Notes: generated by a model from the sequence alone, not told the origin. 64,000 nucleotides of DNA from Duganella sp. 1224 (GCF_013408245.1 NZ_JACBYS010000002.1:124001-188000), one strand, 5' to 3'. Positions 25,424 to 34,518 are shown, counted from the first letter of the stretch. A program made the numbers and translations.

Positions 25424-25745
25424 CGCCCCGCGCAAGCCGCTGCAGCAGGCGGTGGCGCTGGCCTACGACAGCGGCCTGCCGGCGCCCAAGGTGGTGGCCA
25501 AGGGCCGCGGCCTGGTGGCCGAACAGATCATCCACGTGGCCCAGGAGGCCGGGGTGGCCATCCACGAGTCCAGGGAGCTTGTCTCGCTGCTCATGGATAT
25601 TGATCTTGATCAACAGATTCCCCCCATGCTCTATCGGACGATTGCGGAACTATTAGCGTGGCTATATCATATTGAAGCAGCGCAAAAGTCTGGATCGCCC
25701 CTGCCGCCCGCGCCGGACACCAGCATCCCCTTGACCGAAATTTGA
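25413..25745 (+). CDS. Free-standing FlhB cytoplasmic-domain protein (FlhX / EscU-YscU-HrcU switch family)
   Basis: A 110-residue protein matching only the C-terminal cytoplasmic part of FlhB: the segment QQAVALAYDSGLPAPKVVAK aligns with the FlhB region directly after the NPTH autocleavage site, then GLVAEQIIHVAQEAGVAIHE and an IPPMLYRTIAELLAWLY helix. The NPTH tetrapeptide itself is absent; the protein starts about where the cleaved FlhB fragment would. No membrane helices. Similar solo proteins (FlhX in Helicobacter) can partly replace the FlhB C-terminal fragment. It overlaps the preceding FliK-like gene. Bases 25590-25690 are noticeably more AT-rich than the surroundings. Confidence 0.87.
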   Translation: MTADAPRKPLQQAVALAYDSGLPAPKVVAKGRGLVAEQIIHVAQEAGVAIHESRELVSLLMDIDLDQQIPPMLYRTIAELLAWLYHIEAAQKSGSPLPPAPDTSIPLTEI

Positions 25746-25761
25746 CACTCGACTGGCACAG

Positions 25762-26520
25762 ATGTACCCACACTTTCAGGATGCGGAATTGGAAAACTGG
25801 CACGATTTTGAAGTCGAATCGCGGCGCGAGATCGTGGCCCTGCTGCGCGGCATCGGCGACAAAAACCAGTTGATCCGCATGCTCATCAAGGGCGAGTCGG
25901 ACGTCTGCGTGACCTCCATCCTCGAGGTGGACGAAGCCGCCAACGCGGTCTACCTGGACTGCTCGATCGACCAGGAACAGAACCAGCGCGTGCTGGCCTC
26001 GCGCCAGCTGTCGTTTGAAACCTCGCTGGACAAGGTGCGCATTTTGTTCGCCGCCGACCAGGTGGAGGCCGCCAGCTACGAAGGCAACCCGGCGTTCCGC
26101 ATCGCCATCCCGGCCACGCTGATCCGGCTGCAGCGGCGCGAGTACTACCGCATCGCCACGCCGGTGACCAACCCGGTGCGGGTGCTGATCCCGCTGCCAG
26201 CCGAGTTGGGCGGGCCGACCAGCTTCCCGCTGGCCGACATCAGCTGCGGCGGCATCTCCATCCTCGACAACAAAATGATTCTGGGCAACGCCGTCGGCAA
26301 GGAATACCCGGACTGCCGCATCGACCTGCCGGAAATCGGCGCGGTGAGCACGGCGCTGCAGGTGCGCAACGCGCTCGATCTGACGCTGCTGAACAACAAA
26401 ACCAACCGCCGGCTGGGCTGCGAGTTCGTCGGCATCCCGCGCGGCGCGCTGGCGGCGGTGCAGCGCTACATCACCAAGCTGGAACGCGAACGCAACGCCC
26501 GCATCGCCGGCCTGAGCTAA
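25762..26520 (+). CDS. ycgR: Flagellar brake protein YcgR (PilZ domain)
   Basis: A 252-residue c-di-GMP effector that binds the motor and slows rotation. The N-terminal YcgR domain (about 10-115) contains SRREIVALLRGIGDKNQLIR and LLASRQLSFETS-like residues; the PilZ domain (about 120-245) has both ligand motifs, RxxxR in QRREYYRIATP and D-x-S-x-x-G in LADISCGGISILD. It lies 16 bases after the FlhB-domain gene. With the diguanylate cyclase before fliC, it supplies the read-out side of c-di-GMP control in this cluster. Confidence 0.94.
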   Translation: MYPHFQDAELENWHDFEVESRREIVALLRGIGDKNQLIRMLIKGESDVCVTSILEVDEAANAVYLDCSIDQEQNQRVLASRQLSFETSLDKVRILFAADQVEAASYEGNPAFRIAIPATLIRLQRREYYRIATPVTNPVRVLIPLPAELGGPTSFPLADISCGGISILDNKMILGNAVGKEYPDCRIDLPEIGAVSTALQVRNALDLTLLNNKTNRRLGCEFVGIPRGALAAVQRYITKLERERNARIAGLS

Positions 26521-26523
26521 CTT

Positions 26524-26620
26524 AACTCCGGGGTCAGGTCCTCCATTTCTACACGAGCTGTGCCGTAGGCGACGCCTACGGCACAGCTCGTGTAGAAATG
26601 GAGGACCTGACCCCGGAGTT
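26524..26620. repeat. 97-base near-perfect palindrome at the ycgR/fliE junction
   Basis: Two 48-base arms, exactly complementary, around a single central A at 26572. The outer part of the arm reads AACTCCGGGGTCAGGTCCTC, the inner part GAGCTGTGCCGTAGGCG. It fills almost the whole space between the convergent ycgR and fliE stops. No T-run follows, so it is not a classic terminator, although RNA from either side would fold very stably. The outer GGGGTCAG is shared with the shorter REP-like palindromes. Confidence 0.95.
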
Positions 26621-26965
26621 TTACACCTGCATGCTCATGATGTCGTGGTAGGCCGATACCAGCTTATTGCGCACCTGTAGCGTGGCCTGGAAGTTGATGC
26701 TGGCTTTTTGTTGCGCGATCATCACATCCGACAGGCTGACCGTGTCGTCCCCCATCGTGAAACGCTTGCTCATGCCATCGGCATCCAGCTGGCTGGCGTT
26801 CACCGCGTCCAGCGATTTCTTCAGCGCGTCGGTGAAGTCGGCCTTGGGCGTGGCCGCCGGCTCGGTCTGAATCACCGGCGGCGTCAGCCCCGGCCGCGTG
26901 GCGTGGGCCTTCAGCTGCGCAATCATCGCCTGGATCTGGCTGCTGTCTATTCCACCTGTTCTCAT
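26621..26965 (-). CDS. fliE: Flagellar hook-basal body protein FliE
   Basis: A 114-residue rod/MS-ring adaptor. The C-terminal half carries the family motif (DFTDALKKSLDAVNASQLDA, VSLSDVMIAQQKASINFQAT, QVRNKLVSAYHDIMSMQV). The first 40 residues are a variable leader. It is divergent from fliF, with 184 bases between, the arrangement usual in this group of betaproteobacteria. The stop abuts the 97-base palindrome. Confidence 0.96.
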   Translation of the reverse strand: MRTGGIDSSQIQAMIAQLKAHATRPGLTPPVIQTEPAATPKADFTDALKKSLDAVNASQLDADGMSKRFTMGDDTVSLSDVMIAQQKASINFQATLQVRNKLVSAYHDIMSMQV

Positions 26966-27078
26966 TGCTGCTCCTCTTGTTACAATACGGCAAGGCTTTA
27001 TCAGTGCTGACAGAATACCAAGGGACAGTCCAGCCTCCTGCCACGAGCAAGACCGGAAAGGGGGTGCTGTTCACCGGT

Positions 27079-27105
27079 TTGAATTTCCTGATTACAAGCA
27101 ATAAT
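27079..27105 (+). promoter_or_regulatory. Weak candidate promoter for fliF operon
   Basis: In the 184-base fliE/fliF divergent region, TTGAAT-N15-AATAAT resembles a sigma-70 promoter with a short spacer. No sigma-28 or convincing sigma-54 (GG-N10-GC) site was found by eye in this region. The call is weak. Confidence 0.3.
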
Positions 27106-27149
27106 GGCGCTATTCCTTCTAGAACCCTCGTATTCGGGACCCAACCATC

Positions 27150-28892
27150 ATGGCCGTAGCGGAAGAAATCGATAACGCCACAGCAGGCGCACCAGACGAC
27201 GGTGCCGAAAAACTGCCCTTCATCCAGACGCCGATGGGCAAGAACTTCGTGCGCGCCGCCGGCGCCGCCGCGATCCTGGCCGTGCTGATCGGGCTGTGGC
27301 TGTGGAACAAGCCGCCCGAGTACGCGGTGCTGTTCTCCAATTACACCGACCGCGACGGCGGCGCCATCACGGCCGAACTGGACAAGATGCAGGTCAAGCA
27401 CAAGTTCTCCGACAACGGCACCGCCATCCTGGTGCCGGCCGAGCAGGTGCACGATATCCGCCTGAAGCTGGCGGCCCAGGGCCTGCCCAAGGGCGGCAAC
27501 GTCGGCTTCGAGCTGATGGAGAACCAGAAGCTGGGCGTGTCGCAGTTCCAGGAACAGGTCAACTACCAGCGCGCGCTGGAGGGCGAGCTGGCGCGCTCGG
27601 TGATGTCGCTGGCGCCGGTCGAGAACGCCCGCGTCCACCTGGCGCTGCCGAAGCCGTCCGTGTTCGTGCGCGACCAGCAGAAGCCAACCGCCTCGGTCAT
27701 CGTCACGCTGCACCCGAACCGCATGCTGGACAAGCAGCAGACCGGCGCCATCGTCCACCTGGTGGCCTCCAGCGTGCCGGAACTGTTGCCGTCCAACGTC
27801 ACCGTGGTCGACCAGGCCGGCAACCTGATTTCCGACCAGGACAAGCCGGGCGCCAGCAACGCCAAGCTCGACGAGCAGCAGCTGAAATACGTCAAGGACA
27901 TGCAGACCCAGGTCATCAAGCAGGTCGAGTCCATCATCATCCCCATCGTCGGCGACGGCAATGTGCGCGCCGAGGCGGTGGCCGACGTCGATTTCGCCCA
28001 GATCGAGCAGGCCTCCGAGAACTACAAGCCGAACTCGCCGCCGGCGGCGTCGGCCATCCGCAGCCAGCAGACCAGCGAAACCAATGGCAATGGCAACAAC
28101 AACAATCCGGGTGGCATTCCGGGCGCGCTGTCCAACCAGCCGCCGGGCACGGCCACCGCGCCGCTGAACCAGACCGCCCAGGCCAACGGCCCCAACGCGC
28201 CCGCCCCCGGCACGCCGCCGGGCGCGGTGCCGGCCGCCGGCGCTGCCGGCGCGCCCAGCCACAAGGAATCGACCACCAATTATGAAGTCGACAAGACTGT
28301 GCGTTACGAGCAACGCGGCATGGGCGGCCTGCGCCGCCTGACCGTGGCGGTGGTGGTCAATTACAAGCGCATCGTCGATAAGAACGGCAAAGTCACGGTA
28401 AAGGCCTATACTCCTGAAGAGATGGCCAAGATCAATGATCTGGTCAAGCAGGCCATGGGCTACAACCAGGACCGCGGCGACGCCGTCAGCGTCGCCAACT
28501 CGCCGTTCGATGGCGTCGACAAGCCGTACGAGGCGCCGCCGGACTGGTGGCGCGATCCGGCCAACCTGCCGATGGCCAAGGACCTGGCGAAGTTCCTGAT
28601 CACCGCCCTGATCCTGCTGTACATTGTGATGCGCATCGTGCGTCCGATGATGCGGCCGGTGTTCAAAAAGATCGACGAGATCAACGCGCCGGAGCCGGAA
28701 CCGGAAGTGCCGGAAGAAGAGATCGACGAAGGTCCGGACGAGGCGCTCATCGCCGAAGAAGAGCTGCGCAAGATGGAAGAAAACACCGCGCGCGGCTACC
28801 GCGAGAACCTGGCCATGGCCAAGAAACTGGCGGTGGAAGACCCACGCATTGTGGCCAACGTGATTAAGGAATGGATAGGCGCCAATGACTGA
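27150..28892 (+). CDS. fliF: Flagellar MS-ring protein FliF
   Basis: A 580-residue inner-membrane ring protein, the base of the flagellum. Transmembrane helix 1 is about residues 30-50 (AAAILAVLIGLWLWN), followed by YscJ/FliF ring domains (YAVLFSNYTDRDGGAITAEL, PKGGNVGFELMENQKLGVSQ, ARVHLALPKPSVF), a Pro/Gly/Asn-rich insert (about 295-365), helix 2 near 485-505 (LITALILLYIVMRIV) and the C-terminal FliG-binding tail (MAKKLAVEDPRIVANVIKEW). It overlaps fliG by eight bases and leads fliFGHIJK. Confidence 0.98.
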   Translation: MAVAEEIDNATAGAPDDGAEKLPFIQTPMGKNFVRAAGAAAILAVLIGLWLWNKPPEYAVLFSNYTDRDGGAITAELDKMQVKHKFSDNGTAILVPAEQVHDIRLKLAAQGLPKGGNVGFELMENQKLGVSQFQEQVNYQRALEGELARSVMSLAPVENARVHLALPKPSVFVRDQQKPTASVIVTLHPNRMLDKQQTGAIVHLVASSVPELLPSNVTVVDQAGNLISDQDKPGASNAKLDEQQLKYVKDMQTQVIKQVESIIIPIVGDGNVRAEAVADVDFAQIEQASENYKPNSPPAASAIRSQQTSETNGNGNNNNPGGIPGALSNQPPGTATAPLNQTAQANGPNAPAPGTPPGAVPAAGAAGAPSHKESTTNYEVDKTVRYEQRGMGGLRRLTVAVVVNYKRIVDKNGKVTVKAYTPEEMAKINDLVKQAMGYNQDRGDAVSVANSPFDGVDKPYEAPPDWWRDPANLPMAKDLAKFLITALILLYIVMRIVRPMMRPVFKKIDEINAPEPEPEVPEEEIDEGPDEALIAEEELRKMEENTARGYRENLAMAKKLAVEDPRIVANVIKEWIGAND

Positions 28893-29883
28893 GAATACCG
28901 GACTGCAAAAAGCCGCCATCCTGATGCTGGCGATGGGCGAAACCGAGGCCGCCGAGGTCATGAAGTTCCTCGGCCCGCGCGAGGTGCTCAAGCTGGGCGC
29001 CGCCATGGCGACCATGAAGAACGTGCCGCACGAGGAAGTGGTCGGCACGCTGGACAATTTCCGCGACATGGTCGCGGCCGCCTCCACCGTGGGCCTGGAC
29101 TCGGACGAGTACATCCGCCAGGTGCTGACCAAGGCGCTGGGCGACGACAAGGCCTCGGTGCTGCTGTCGCGCATCCTGGGCGGCAAGGACGCCTCCGGCA
29201 TCGAGTCGCTGAAGTGGATGGATTCGCAATCCGTGGCCGAGCTGATCCGCAACGAGCACCCGCAGATCATCGCCACCATCCTGGTCCACCTGGAGCGCGA
29301 CCAGGCTTGCGAGATCCTCGGCCACTTCACCGACCGCCTGCGCAACGACGTGGTGCTGCGCATCGCCACGCTGGACGGCGTGCAGCCGGCCGCGCTGCGC
29401 GAGCTGAACGATGTGCTGACCAAGCTACTCTCGGGTAACGAGAACATCAAGAAATCGACGCTGGGCGGCGTGCGCGCGGCGGCCGAGATTCTCAACTTCA
29501 TGTCCGGCGAGCAGGAAAGCTCGGTCATGGACAACATCAAGAACTACGACAACGACATGGCGCAGAAGATCATGGACGAGATGTTCGTGTTCGACAACCT
29601 GATCGACATCGACGACCGCGGCATCCAGCTGCTGCTGCGCGAGGTGCAGTCCGAGATGCTGATCATCGCGCTCAAGGGCGCGTCGCAGGAGCTGCGCGAC
29701 AAGATCTTCAAGAACATGTCGGCGCGCGCCTCGGAAATGATGCGCGAGGACCTGGAATCCAAGGGGCCGGTGCGGCTGTCGGAAGTGGAAACCCAGCAAA
29801 AGCAGATTCTGCAGATCGTGCGCCGCCTGGCCGACGAAGGCCAGATCGTGCTCGGTGGCAAAGGTGAGGATTCGTTCGTTTAA
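28885..29883 (+). CDS. fliG: Flagellar motor switch protein FliG
   Basis: The 332-residue C-ring protein that contacts the stator and FliF. Landmarks: GLQKAAILMLAMGETEAAEV at the start, IRNEHPQIIATILVHL (armadillo middle domain), and the C-terminal torque helix with FVFDNLIDIDDRGIQLLLRE and DLESKGPVRLSEVE. The charged torque residues are present. Overlaps fliF by eight bases and fliH by one (TAATG). Confidence 0.98.
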   Translation: MTENTGLQKAAILMLAMGETEAAEVMKFLGPREVLKLGAAMATMKNVPHEEVVGTLDNFRDMVAAASTVGLDSDEYIRQVLTKALGDDKASVLLSRILGGKDASGIESLKWMDSQSVAELIRNEHPQIIATILVHLERDQACEILGHFTDRLRNDVVLRIATLDGVQPAALRELNDVLTKLLSGNENIKKSTLGGVRAAAEILNFMSGEQESSVMDNIKNYDNDMAQKIMDEMFVFDNLIDIDDRGIQLLLREVQSEMLIIALKGASQELRDKIFKNMSARASEMMREDLESKGPVRLSEVETQQKQILQIVRRLADEGQIVLGGKGEDSFV

Positions 29884-30650
29884 TGGTTATCCATACGAAA
29901 GACGCGCAGCCGGCCTTCAAGCGCTGGGAAATGACCTCGTTTGGCGACGAGCGCCCCAGCGTGGTGGCGCTGCGCGAAGCCGAACAGCGCGAGATCGAGG
30001 CTGAGAACGCCCGCCTGGAGGCCGAACAGCGGGTGCAGGAGGCGCTGCACGCGCAACAGGAACAAATGGAAATGGGGCCGCCGGGGCCGCCCCCGATCGA
30101 GTATCCCACCGTCGAGGAACTGGAGGCGATCCGCGAGGACGCGCGCAAGGACGGCTATGAGGAAGGCCACGCGGCCGGCCACGCCGACGCCACCGAGGCC
30201 GCCCGCAAGGCCGCCGACGAGGCGCTGCAACAGGAATTGCAGCAGGTGCGCGTACTGGCCGACAACTTCAGCAAGGCCCTGCAGGACGCCGACCAGTTGA
30301 TCGCCCAGGACGTGCTGGAGCTGGCCTTGCAGTTGGCCAAGGGCATGCTGAAAAACGCGCTGCAGGTCAAGCCCGAGCTGATCCTGCCGATCGTGCGCGA
30401 CGCCATCGAATACCTGCCGGCGCTGCAGCAGCCGGCGCTGCTGGTGCTGCACCCGGACGACGCGCCGACCGTGCGCGCCGGCCTCGGCGAGGAACTGGAC
30501 AAGGGCGGCTGGCGCGTGGTCGAAGACCCGTCGGTCGGCCGCGGCGGCTGCAAGGTCGACACCGCCAGCAACACCATCGACGCCAGCGCCGCCGCGCGCT
30601 GGCAACGCCTGAGCCACGCGCTCGGCAAGGAAGTGGACTGGCTGGACTGA
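29883..30650 (+). CDS. fliH: Flagellar export ATPase regulator FliH
   Basis: A 255-residue homodimeric stalk that links FliI to the C-ring. An N-terminal capture segment ([14 protein letters not shown]), a long charged helix ([20 protein letters not shown]) and a GxxxG-like run ([14 protein letters not shown], about 97-110) come first. The C-terminal domain (about 140-255; [35 protein letters not shown]) is typical of the FliH/YscL family. One-base overlap with fliG. Confidence 0.95.
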   Translation: MVIHTKDAQPAFKRWEMTSFGDERPSVVALREAEQREIEAENARLEAEQRVQEALHAQQEQMEMGPPGPPPIEYPTVEELEAIREDARKDGYEEGHAAGHADATEAARKAADEALQQELQQVRVLADNFSKALQDADQLIAQDVLELALQLAKGMLKNALQVKPELILPIVRDAIEYLPALQQPALLVLHPDDAPTVRAGLGEELDKGGWRVVEDPSVGRGGCKVDTASNTIDASAAARWQRLSHALGKEVDWLD

Positions 30651-30654
30651 CGCC

Positions 30655-32079
30655 ATGGACACCGTCGACCGCAGTCTCAACGCCCCCCCGGCCAGCCCGC
30701 ATGCCGGCCGCTGGAAATCCTATCTGAGCGATTGCGCCGCGCTGGCCGCCATGGTCGAGCCGATGCAGGTATCGGGCCGCGTCACCCGCGTGGCCGGGCT
30801 GGTGATGGAGGCGGTCGGCCTGCGCCTGGCGGTCGGCGCCGCCTGCACCGTGCCCTTGCCCAACGGCGGCAAGATCGAGGCCGAGGTGGTCGGCTTCGAG
30901 GGCGACAAGCTGTTCCTGATGCCGCAGTCGGACGTCGAGGGCGTGGTGCCCGGCACCCGCGTCTTTCCGGTCGAGCCGGCCATCCCGAAACCGGGCAGCG
31001 TGGCCCACCCGCGCCGCCGTCCGAGCGACCGCGCGCGCCACTTGCCGGTCGGCATCGAGCTGCTGGGCCGCGTGGTCGACGCCGCCGGCCGGCCGCTGGA
31101 CGGCCTGGGCCCGATCCAGACCAACGACAGCGCGCCGATCAACACCCGCCCCGCCAATCCGCTGAACCGCGCGCCCATTGTCGAGACGCTGGACGTGGGC
31201 GTGCGCTGCATCAACGCCATGCTGACCGTCGGCCGCGGCCAGCGCATGGGGCTGTTCGCCGGCTCCGGCGTCGGCAAGTCGGTGCTGCTGGGCATGATGG
31301 CGCGCTACACCGAGGCCGACATCATCATCGTCGGCCTGATCGGCGAGCGCGGCCGCGAGGTCAAGGAATTCATCGAGCAGATCCTCGGCGAGGAAGGCCT
31401 GGCGCGCTCGGTGGTGGTGGCGGCGCCGGCCGACACGCCGCCGCTGATGCGCCTGCAGGGCGCGGCGTATTGCACCGCCATCGCCGAGCACTTCCGCGAC
31501 AAGGGCCAGAACGTGCTGCTGATCATGGACTCGCTGACCCGCTACGCCATGGCGCAGCGCGAGATCGCGCTGGCCATCGGCGAGCCGCCGGCCACCAAGG
31601 GCTATCCGCCGTCGGTGTTCGCCAAGCTGCCGGTGCTGGTCGAGCGCGCCGGCAACGGCGAGCTGGGTGGCGGCTCGATCACCGCCTTCTACACCGTGCT
31701 GACCGAGGGCGACGACCAGCAGGACCCGATCGCCGACTCGGCGCGGGCGATTTTGGACGGCCACATCGTGCTCAACCGCCGGCTGGCCGAGGCCGGCCAC
31801 TACCCGGCCATCGACATTGAACAATCGATCAGCCGGGCGATGCACTCGATCACCTCGCACGAGCATCAGACCAGGGCGCGCCAGCTGAAGCAGCTGTTCT
31901 CGCGCTTCGAGCGCAGCCGCGACCTGATCAGCGTGGGCGCCTACGCCGCCGGCACCGACCCGGTACTCGACCAGGCTATCCAGTTGCATGATCGGATAGA
32001 AAATTTCTTGCAGCAACAAATCACGGAACGCGTCACCATGGGCGAGAGTTTAGGGCAATTAACCTCGCTATTCGACTGA
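30655..32079 (+). CDS. fliI: Flagellum-specific ATPase FliI
   Basis: The 474-residue export ATPase, related to F1-beta, which helps unfold and deliver substrates to the export gate. Walker [13 protein letters not shown] is near residues 202-213, Walker [15 protein letters not shown] near 285, and [26 protein letters not shown] and the arginine-finger region are present. The N-terminal 25 residues bind FliH. It follows fliH by four bases. Confidence 0.98.
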   Translation: MDTVDRSLNAPPASPHAGRWKSYLSDCAALAAMVEPMQVSGRVTRVAGLVMEAVGLRLAVGAACTVPLPNGGKIEAEVVGFEGDKLFLMPQSDVEGVVPGTRVFPVEPAIPKPGSVAHPRRRPSDRARHLPVGIELLGRVVDAAGRPLDGLGPIQTNDSAPINTRPANPLNRAPIVETLDVGVRCINAMLTVGRGQRMGLFAGSGVGKSVLLGMMARYTEADIIIVGLIGERGREVKEFIEQILGEEGLARSVVVAAPADTPPLMRLQGAAYCTAIAEHFRDKGQNVLLIMDSLTRYAMAQREIALAIGEPPATKGYPPSVFAKLPVLVERAGNGELGGGSITAFYTVLTEGDDQQDPIADSARAILDGHIVLNRRLAEAGHYPAIDIEQSISRAMHSITSHEHQTRARQLKQLFSRFERSRDLISVGAYAAGTDPVLDQAIQLHDRIENFLQQQITERVTMGESLGQLTSLFD

Positions 32080-32113
32080 TTGACCGGGCAACACGCTACT
32101 TATAATTGTCACC

Positions 32114-32554
32114 ATGGCCTCCAAAGCGCAACTTGCAACCCTGATGGATCTGGCGCGGCGTGAAACAGACGACGCCGCCAAGCGGCTGGGTATTGCCTTG
32201 AAAGCCGTGGACGAGGCCAAGCAGAAGCACGAGATGCTGGTCGGCTTCCGCGACGAGTACCAGAAGCGCTTCGAGGCGGCCCAGGCCGCCGGCATCACGC
32301 CCATGGCCTACCGCAACTTCGTTGCCTTCATCGACAAGCTGGAAGTGGCCATCAGGGGCCAGCTGGAAATGATACGGCACGCCGAGTTGCGCAGTCACCA
32401 GGAAAAAACCGCCTGGCAGAGCAGCGAACGCAAGCGCATGTCGTATTCGACGCTGAACGACCGGGCCGATGCCGCCGCGCTCAAGCTGGACAACAAGCGC
32501 GACCAGAAAGCCATGGACGAACACGCGGCTCGCGGGGCGTACTACAAACGATGA
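32114..32554 (+). CDS. fliJ: Flagellar export protein FliJ
   Basis: A 146-residue antiparallel coiled-coil stalk of the FliI ring, which couples the ATPase to FlhA. The sequence is almost wholly charged helix: KAQLATLMDLARRETDDAAK at the start and KKRMSYSTLNDRADAAALKL-like heptads near the end. Identity is weakly conserved in FliJ, but the size, helix pattern and position between fliI and fliK make the call firm. Confidence 0.93.
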   Translation: MASKAQLATLMDLARRETDDAAKRLGIALKAVDEAKQKHEMLVGFRDEYQKRFEAAQAAGITPMAYRNFVAFIDKLEVAIRGQLEMIRHAELRSHQEKTAWQSSERKRMSYSTLNDRADAAALKLDNKRDQKAMDEHAARGAYYKR

Positions 32555-32571
32555 CATAGAGAGCGCGTAAC

Positions 32572-34239
32572 ATGCAAAGCAATAACCTCCAGATTCCCGT
32601 GCTGAATGCCAATGCCGTGGCCGCGCCCAAAGTCAACCTGAACCTGGGCGCCGGCGCCGACAACAACGCTTTCAAGCAAGCGCTGTCGCGCGAGATGGAC
32701 CAGCGCCAGGCCAGCCAGCCAGGCAGCAATCAGCCGACCCGTGCCGCCGAGCGGCCGAACGCCTCGCGCGCCTCGGCGCCGAAACAGCAAACCGCCGCGC
32801 CGGCGAAACAGCCACAGCACGACGAGGCCGACGCCGCGCCAGCCCATAGCGCCAACCAGGCCGCTGGCGCGCCCGCGCCCGCTGCCGCGCCAGCCACAAA
32901 CACTTCCGGCGACAGCGAGGGCAAGGCCAGCGCCGACGGTGCCGACGGCGCCAACAGCGACGCCCAGGCCGCGCAAGCGGCCGATCCGGTGGCCGACATG
33001 CTGGCCCTGGTGGCCGCCTTCAACCAGCCGGCCGCGGCGGTCGCCCCTGCCGCCACAGCGGCGGACGCCGCCGCGACCAGCGCCGCTGTCGGCCAGGGCG
33101 CCGCCAGCGCAGCCGACCTGGCCGCCGATGCGGCCGCGGCCAGCGCTGCCGGCGCCGCCCTGCCCGCCGACGCGGCCGCTGCCGCAGCGCAGGCCGCCGA
33201 TGCCGCCAAGGCCGATGCCTCCGCCCTGCAAACAGCCGAGGACCAGGCCGCCGCCAGCGTGGCCGACTTCAAGGCCGCGCTGGGCAAGGCCGGCGGCGGT
33301 GCGCAGAGCGCCGCTGACGCGACCGCCACCGCCGCGGCGCTTGCGACGGCCGCGGCCGCCAAGGCAGCCGCCGGCAAGACCGACGCTGCCGACAGCCTGC
33401 CACCGGCCGCCGGCGACGGCGCCACCGCGGCCGCCACGGACGGCGCGGCCAGCGCCAGCGCCAGCGCGCAGCCGACCGACGGCGCCGTGGCGGCCGATGC
33501 CGCCGCGCCGAAGACCGGCGCCAACGCCCTCGGCCACACCGACACCAAGGCCGCGGCGGCCGGCGACACCCGGCCGCAGATGTCGCAGACCCAGCAGCAA
33601 CAGCAGGCGGCCGCCGATCCGGCCCAGTTGGCGGCCGTGCCGAAAGCCGACGCCCCCCGCGCCGAAACCGCCGCCGCGCTGAAGGAGCAAGCCACTATCA
33701 CCATCGCGCCCACCGCCAGCCACGCGGCGCAGGAAATCGCCAAGGCCACCGCCAGCGCCGTGCCGACGGACAAACTCAGCAGCCGCGTCGGCACCCAGGC
33801 CTGGGACCAGCAACTGGGCCAGAAGATCATCTTCATGGCCGCCGGCGGCGAGCACAGCGCCACGATGGAACTGAATCCGCCCGACCTCGGCCCGCTGCAG
33901 GTGGTGTTGAGCGTCAACAAGGACCAGGCCACCGCCGCCTTCAGCTCCGCCGCGCCGGAAGTGCGCCAGGCGCTGGAAAACGCCCTGCCGAAGCTGAAGG
34001 AAATGATGAGCGACGCCGGCATTCAACTGGGCAATGCCACCGTCTCGGCCGGCATGTCGGATCAGGGCAACAACGCCTTCAGCCAGCAGGCCAGCTCGAC
34101 GCAGAGCGGCGGCAGTGGCGGCGGTAACGGCCGTTCTGGCGGCAGCTACGGCCGTGACAGCGGCACCGACGCCGACGCGGCCCGCAACGCGCCACCGGCG
34201 CGGCGCCTGCCGGCCGGCGCGGTCGACACCTTCGCCTGA
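32572..34239 (+). CDS. fliK: Flagellar hook-length control protein FliK (canonical copy)
   Basis: A 555-residue secreted molecular ruler. The first 390 residues are extraordinarily Ala-rich and low-complexity (long runs of A with D, T, Q and K), as expected for an unfolded ruler. The C-terminal Flg_hook domain (about 405-500) has GGEHSATMELNPPDLGPLQV, SVNKDQATAAFSSAAPEVRQ and LPKLKEMMSDAGIQLGNATV, the switch domain that signals to FlhB. A Gly/Ser-rich tail follows. It is the last gene of fliFGHIJK. A divergent second FliK-like gene lies upstream at 23840. Confidence 0.95.
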   Translation: MQSNNLQIPVLNANAVAAPKVNLNLGAGADNNAFKQALSREMDQRQASQPGSNQPTRAAERPNASRASAPKQQTAAPAKQPQHDEADAAPAHSANQAAGAPAPAAAPATNTSGDSEGKASADGADGANSDAQAAQAADPVADMLALVAAFNQPAAAVAPAATAADAAATSAAVGQGAASAADLAADAAAASAAGAALPADAAAAAAQAADAAKADASALQTAEDQAAASVADFKAALGKAGGGAQSAADATATAAALATAAAAKAAAGKTDAADSLPPAAGDGATAAATDGAASASASAQPTDGAVAADAAAPKTGANALGHTDTKAAAAGDTRPQMSQTQQQQQAAADPAQLAAVPKADAPRAETAAALKEQATITIAPTASHAAQEIAKATASAVPTDKLSSRVGTQAWDQQLGQKIIFMAAGGEHSATMELNPPDLGPLQVVLSVNKDQATAAFSSAAPEVRQALENALPKLKEMMSDAGIQLGNATVSAGMSDQGNNAFSQQASSTQSGGSGGGNGRSGGSYGRDSGTDADAARNAPPARRLPAGAVDTFA

Positions 34240-34246
34240 CCCCGAT

Positions 34247-34338
34247 CCGTCATTCCGGCGCCGGCCGGCATCCATCGGCAGCATGCTCCTTGGCGATGCC
34301 GATGTTCCATGGGTTCCGGCCTGCGCCGGAACGACGGG
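34247..34338. repeat. MITE-like inverted repeat of the GTCATTCCGGC type
   Basis: The left arm starts CCGTCATTCCGGCGCCGGCC and the right arm ends GCCTGCGCCGGAACGACGG, with ATCCAT/ATGG continuing the pairing inward. Each arm is itself a hairpin (TTCCGGC/GCCGGAA). Elements of this general type, with a GTCATTCC...GGAATGAC border, are abundant and dispersed in proteobacterial genomes. It occupies the 279-base gap between fliK and fliL and probably marks the end of the fliF operon. The rest of the gap (34339-34500) shows no convincing gene. Confidence 0.8.
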
Positions 34339-34518
34339 CGGCATGATCGCCTGCCCCAGGACCGCCGCTCGCGCCCTCCCGGTTTTGTTGTCTGTTACAC
34401 TATGGAAATGTCAAGCAGCAGCAGGAACGCCCCTCTATTCCGCGCTTCCGTATGCCTTGGCCGGACCGATAATGACATAATGGCGGCGTGAAACCACTCC
34501 GCAGCGTGAAGGGCTACT

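Noticed and set aside
26966..27149. A sigma-54 promoter for fliE or fliF
   Set aside because: No GG-N10-GC element with flanking TGGCAC/TTGC was found in the divergent region.
26664..29540. A 958-codon minus-strand open frame across fliE and fliF/fliG
   Set aside because: It lies opposite strongly conserved flagellar genes, and the predicted product is Arg/Val/Gly/His-rich without a domain. It is a high-GC shadow.
34309..34491. A 60-codon open frame in the fliK-fliL gap
   Set aside because: It overlaps the MITE-like repeat, has no ribosome site, and its product resembles translated repeat DNA.
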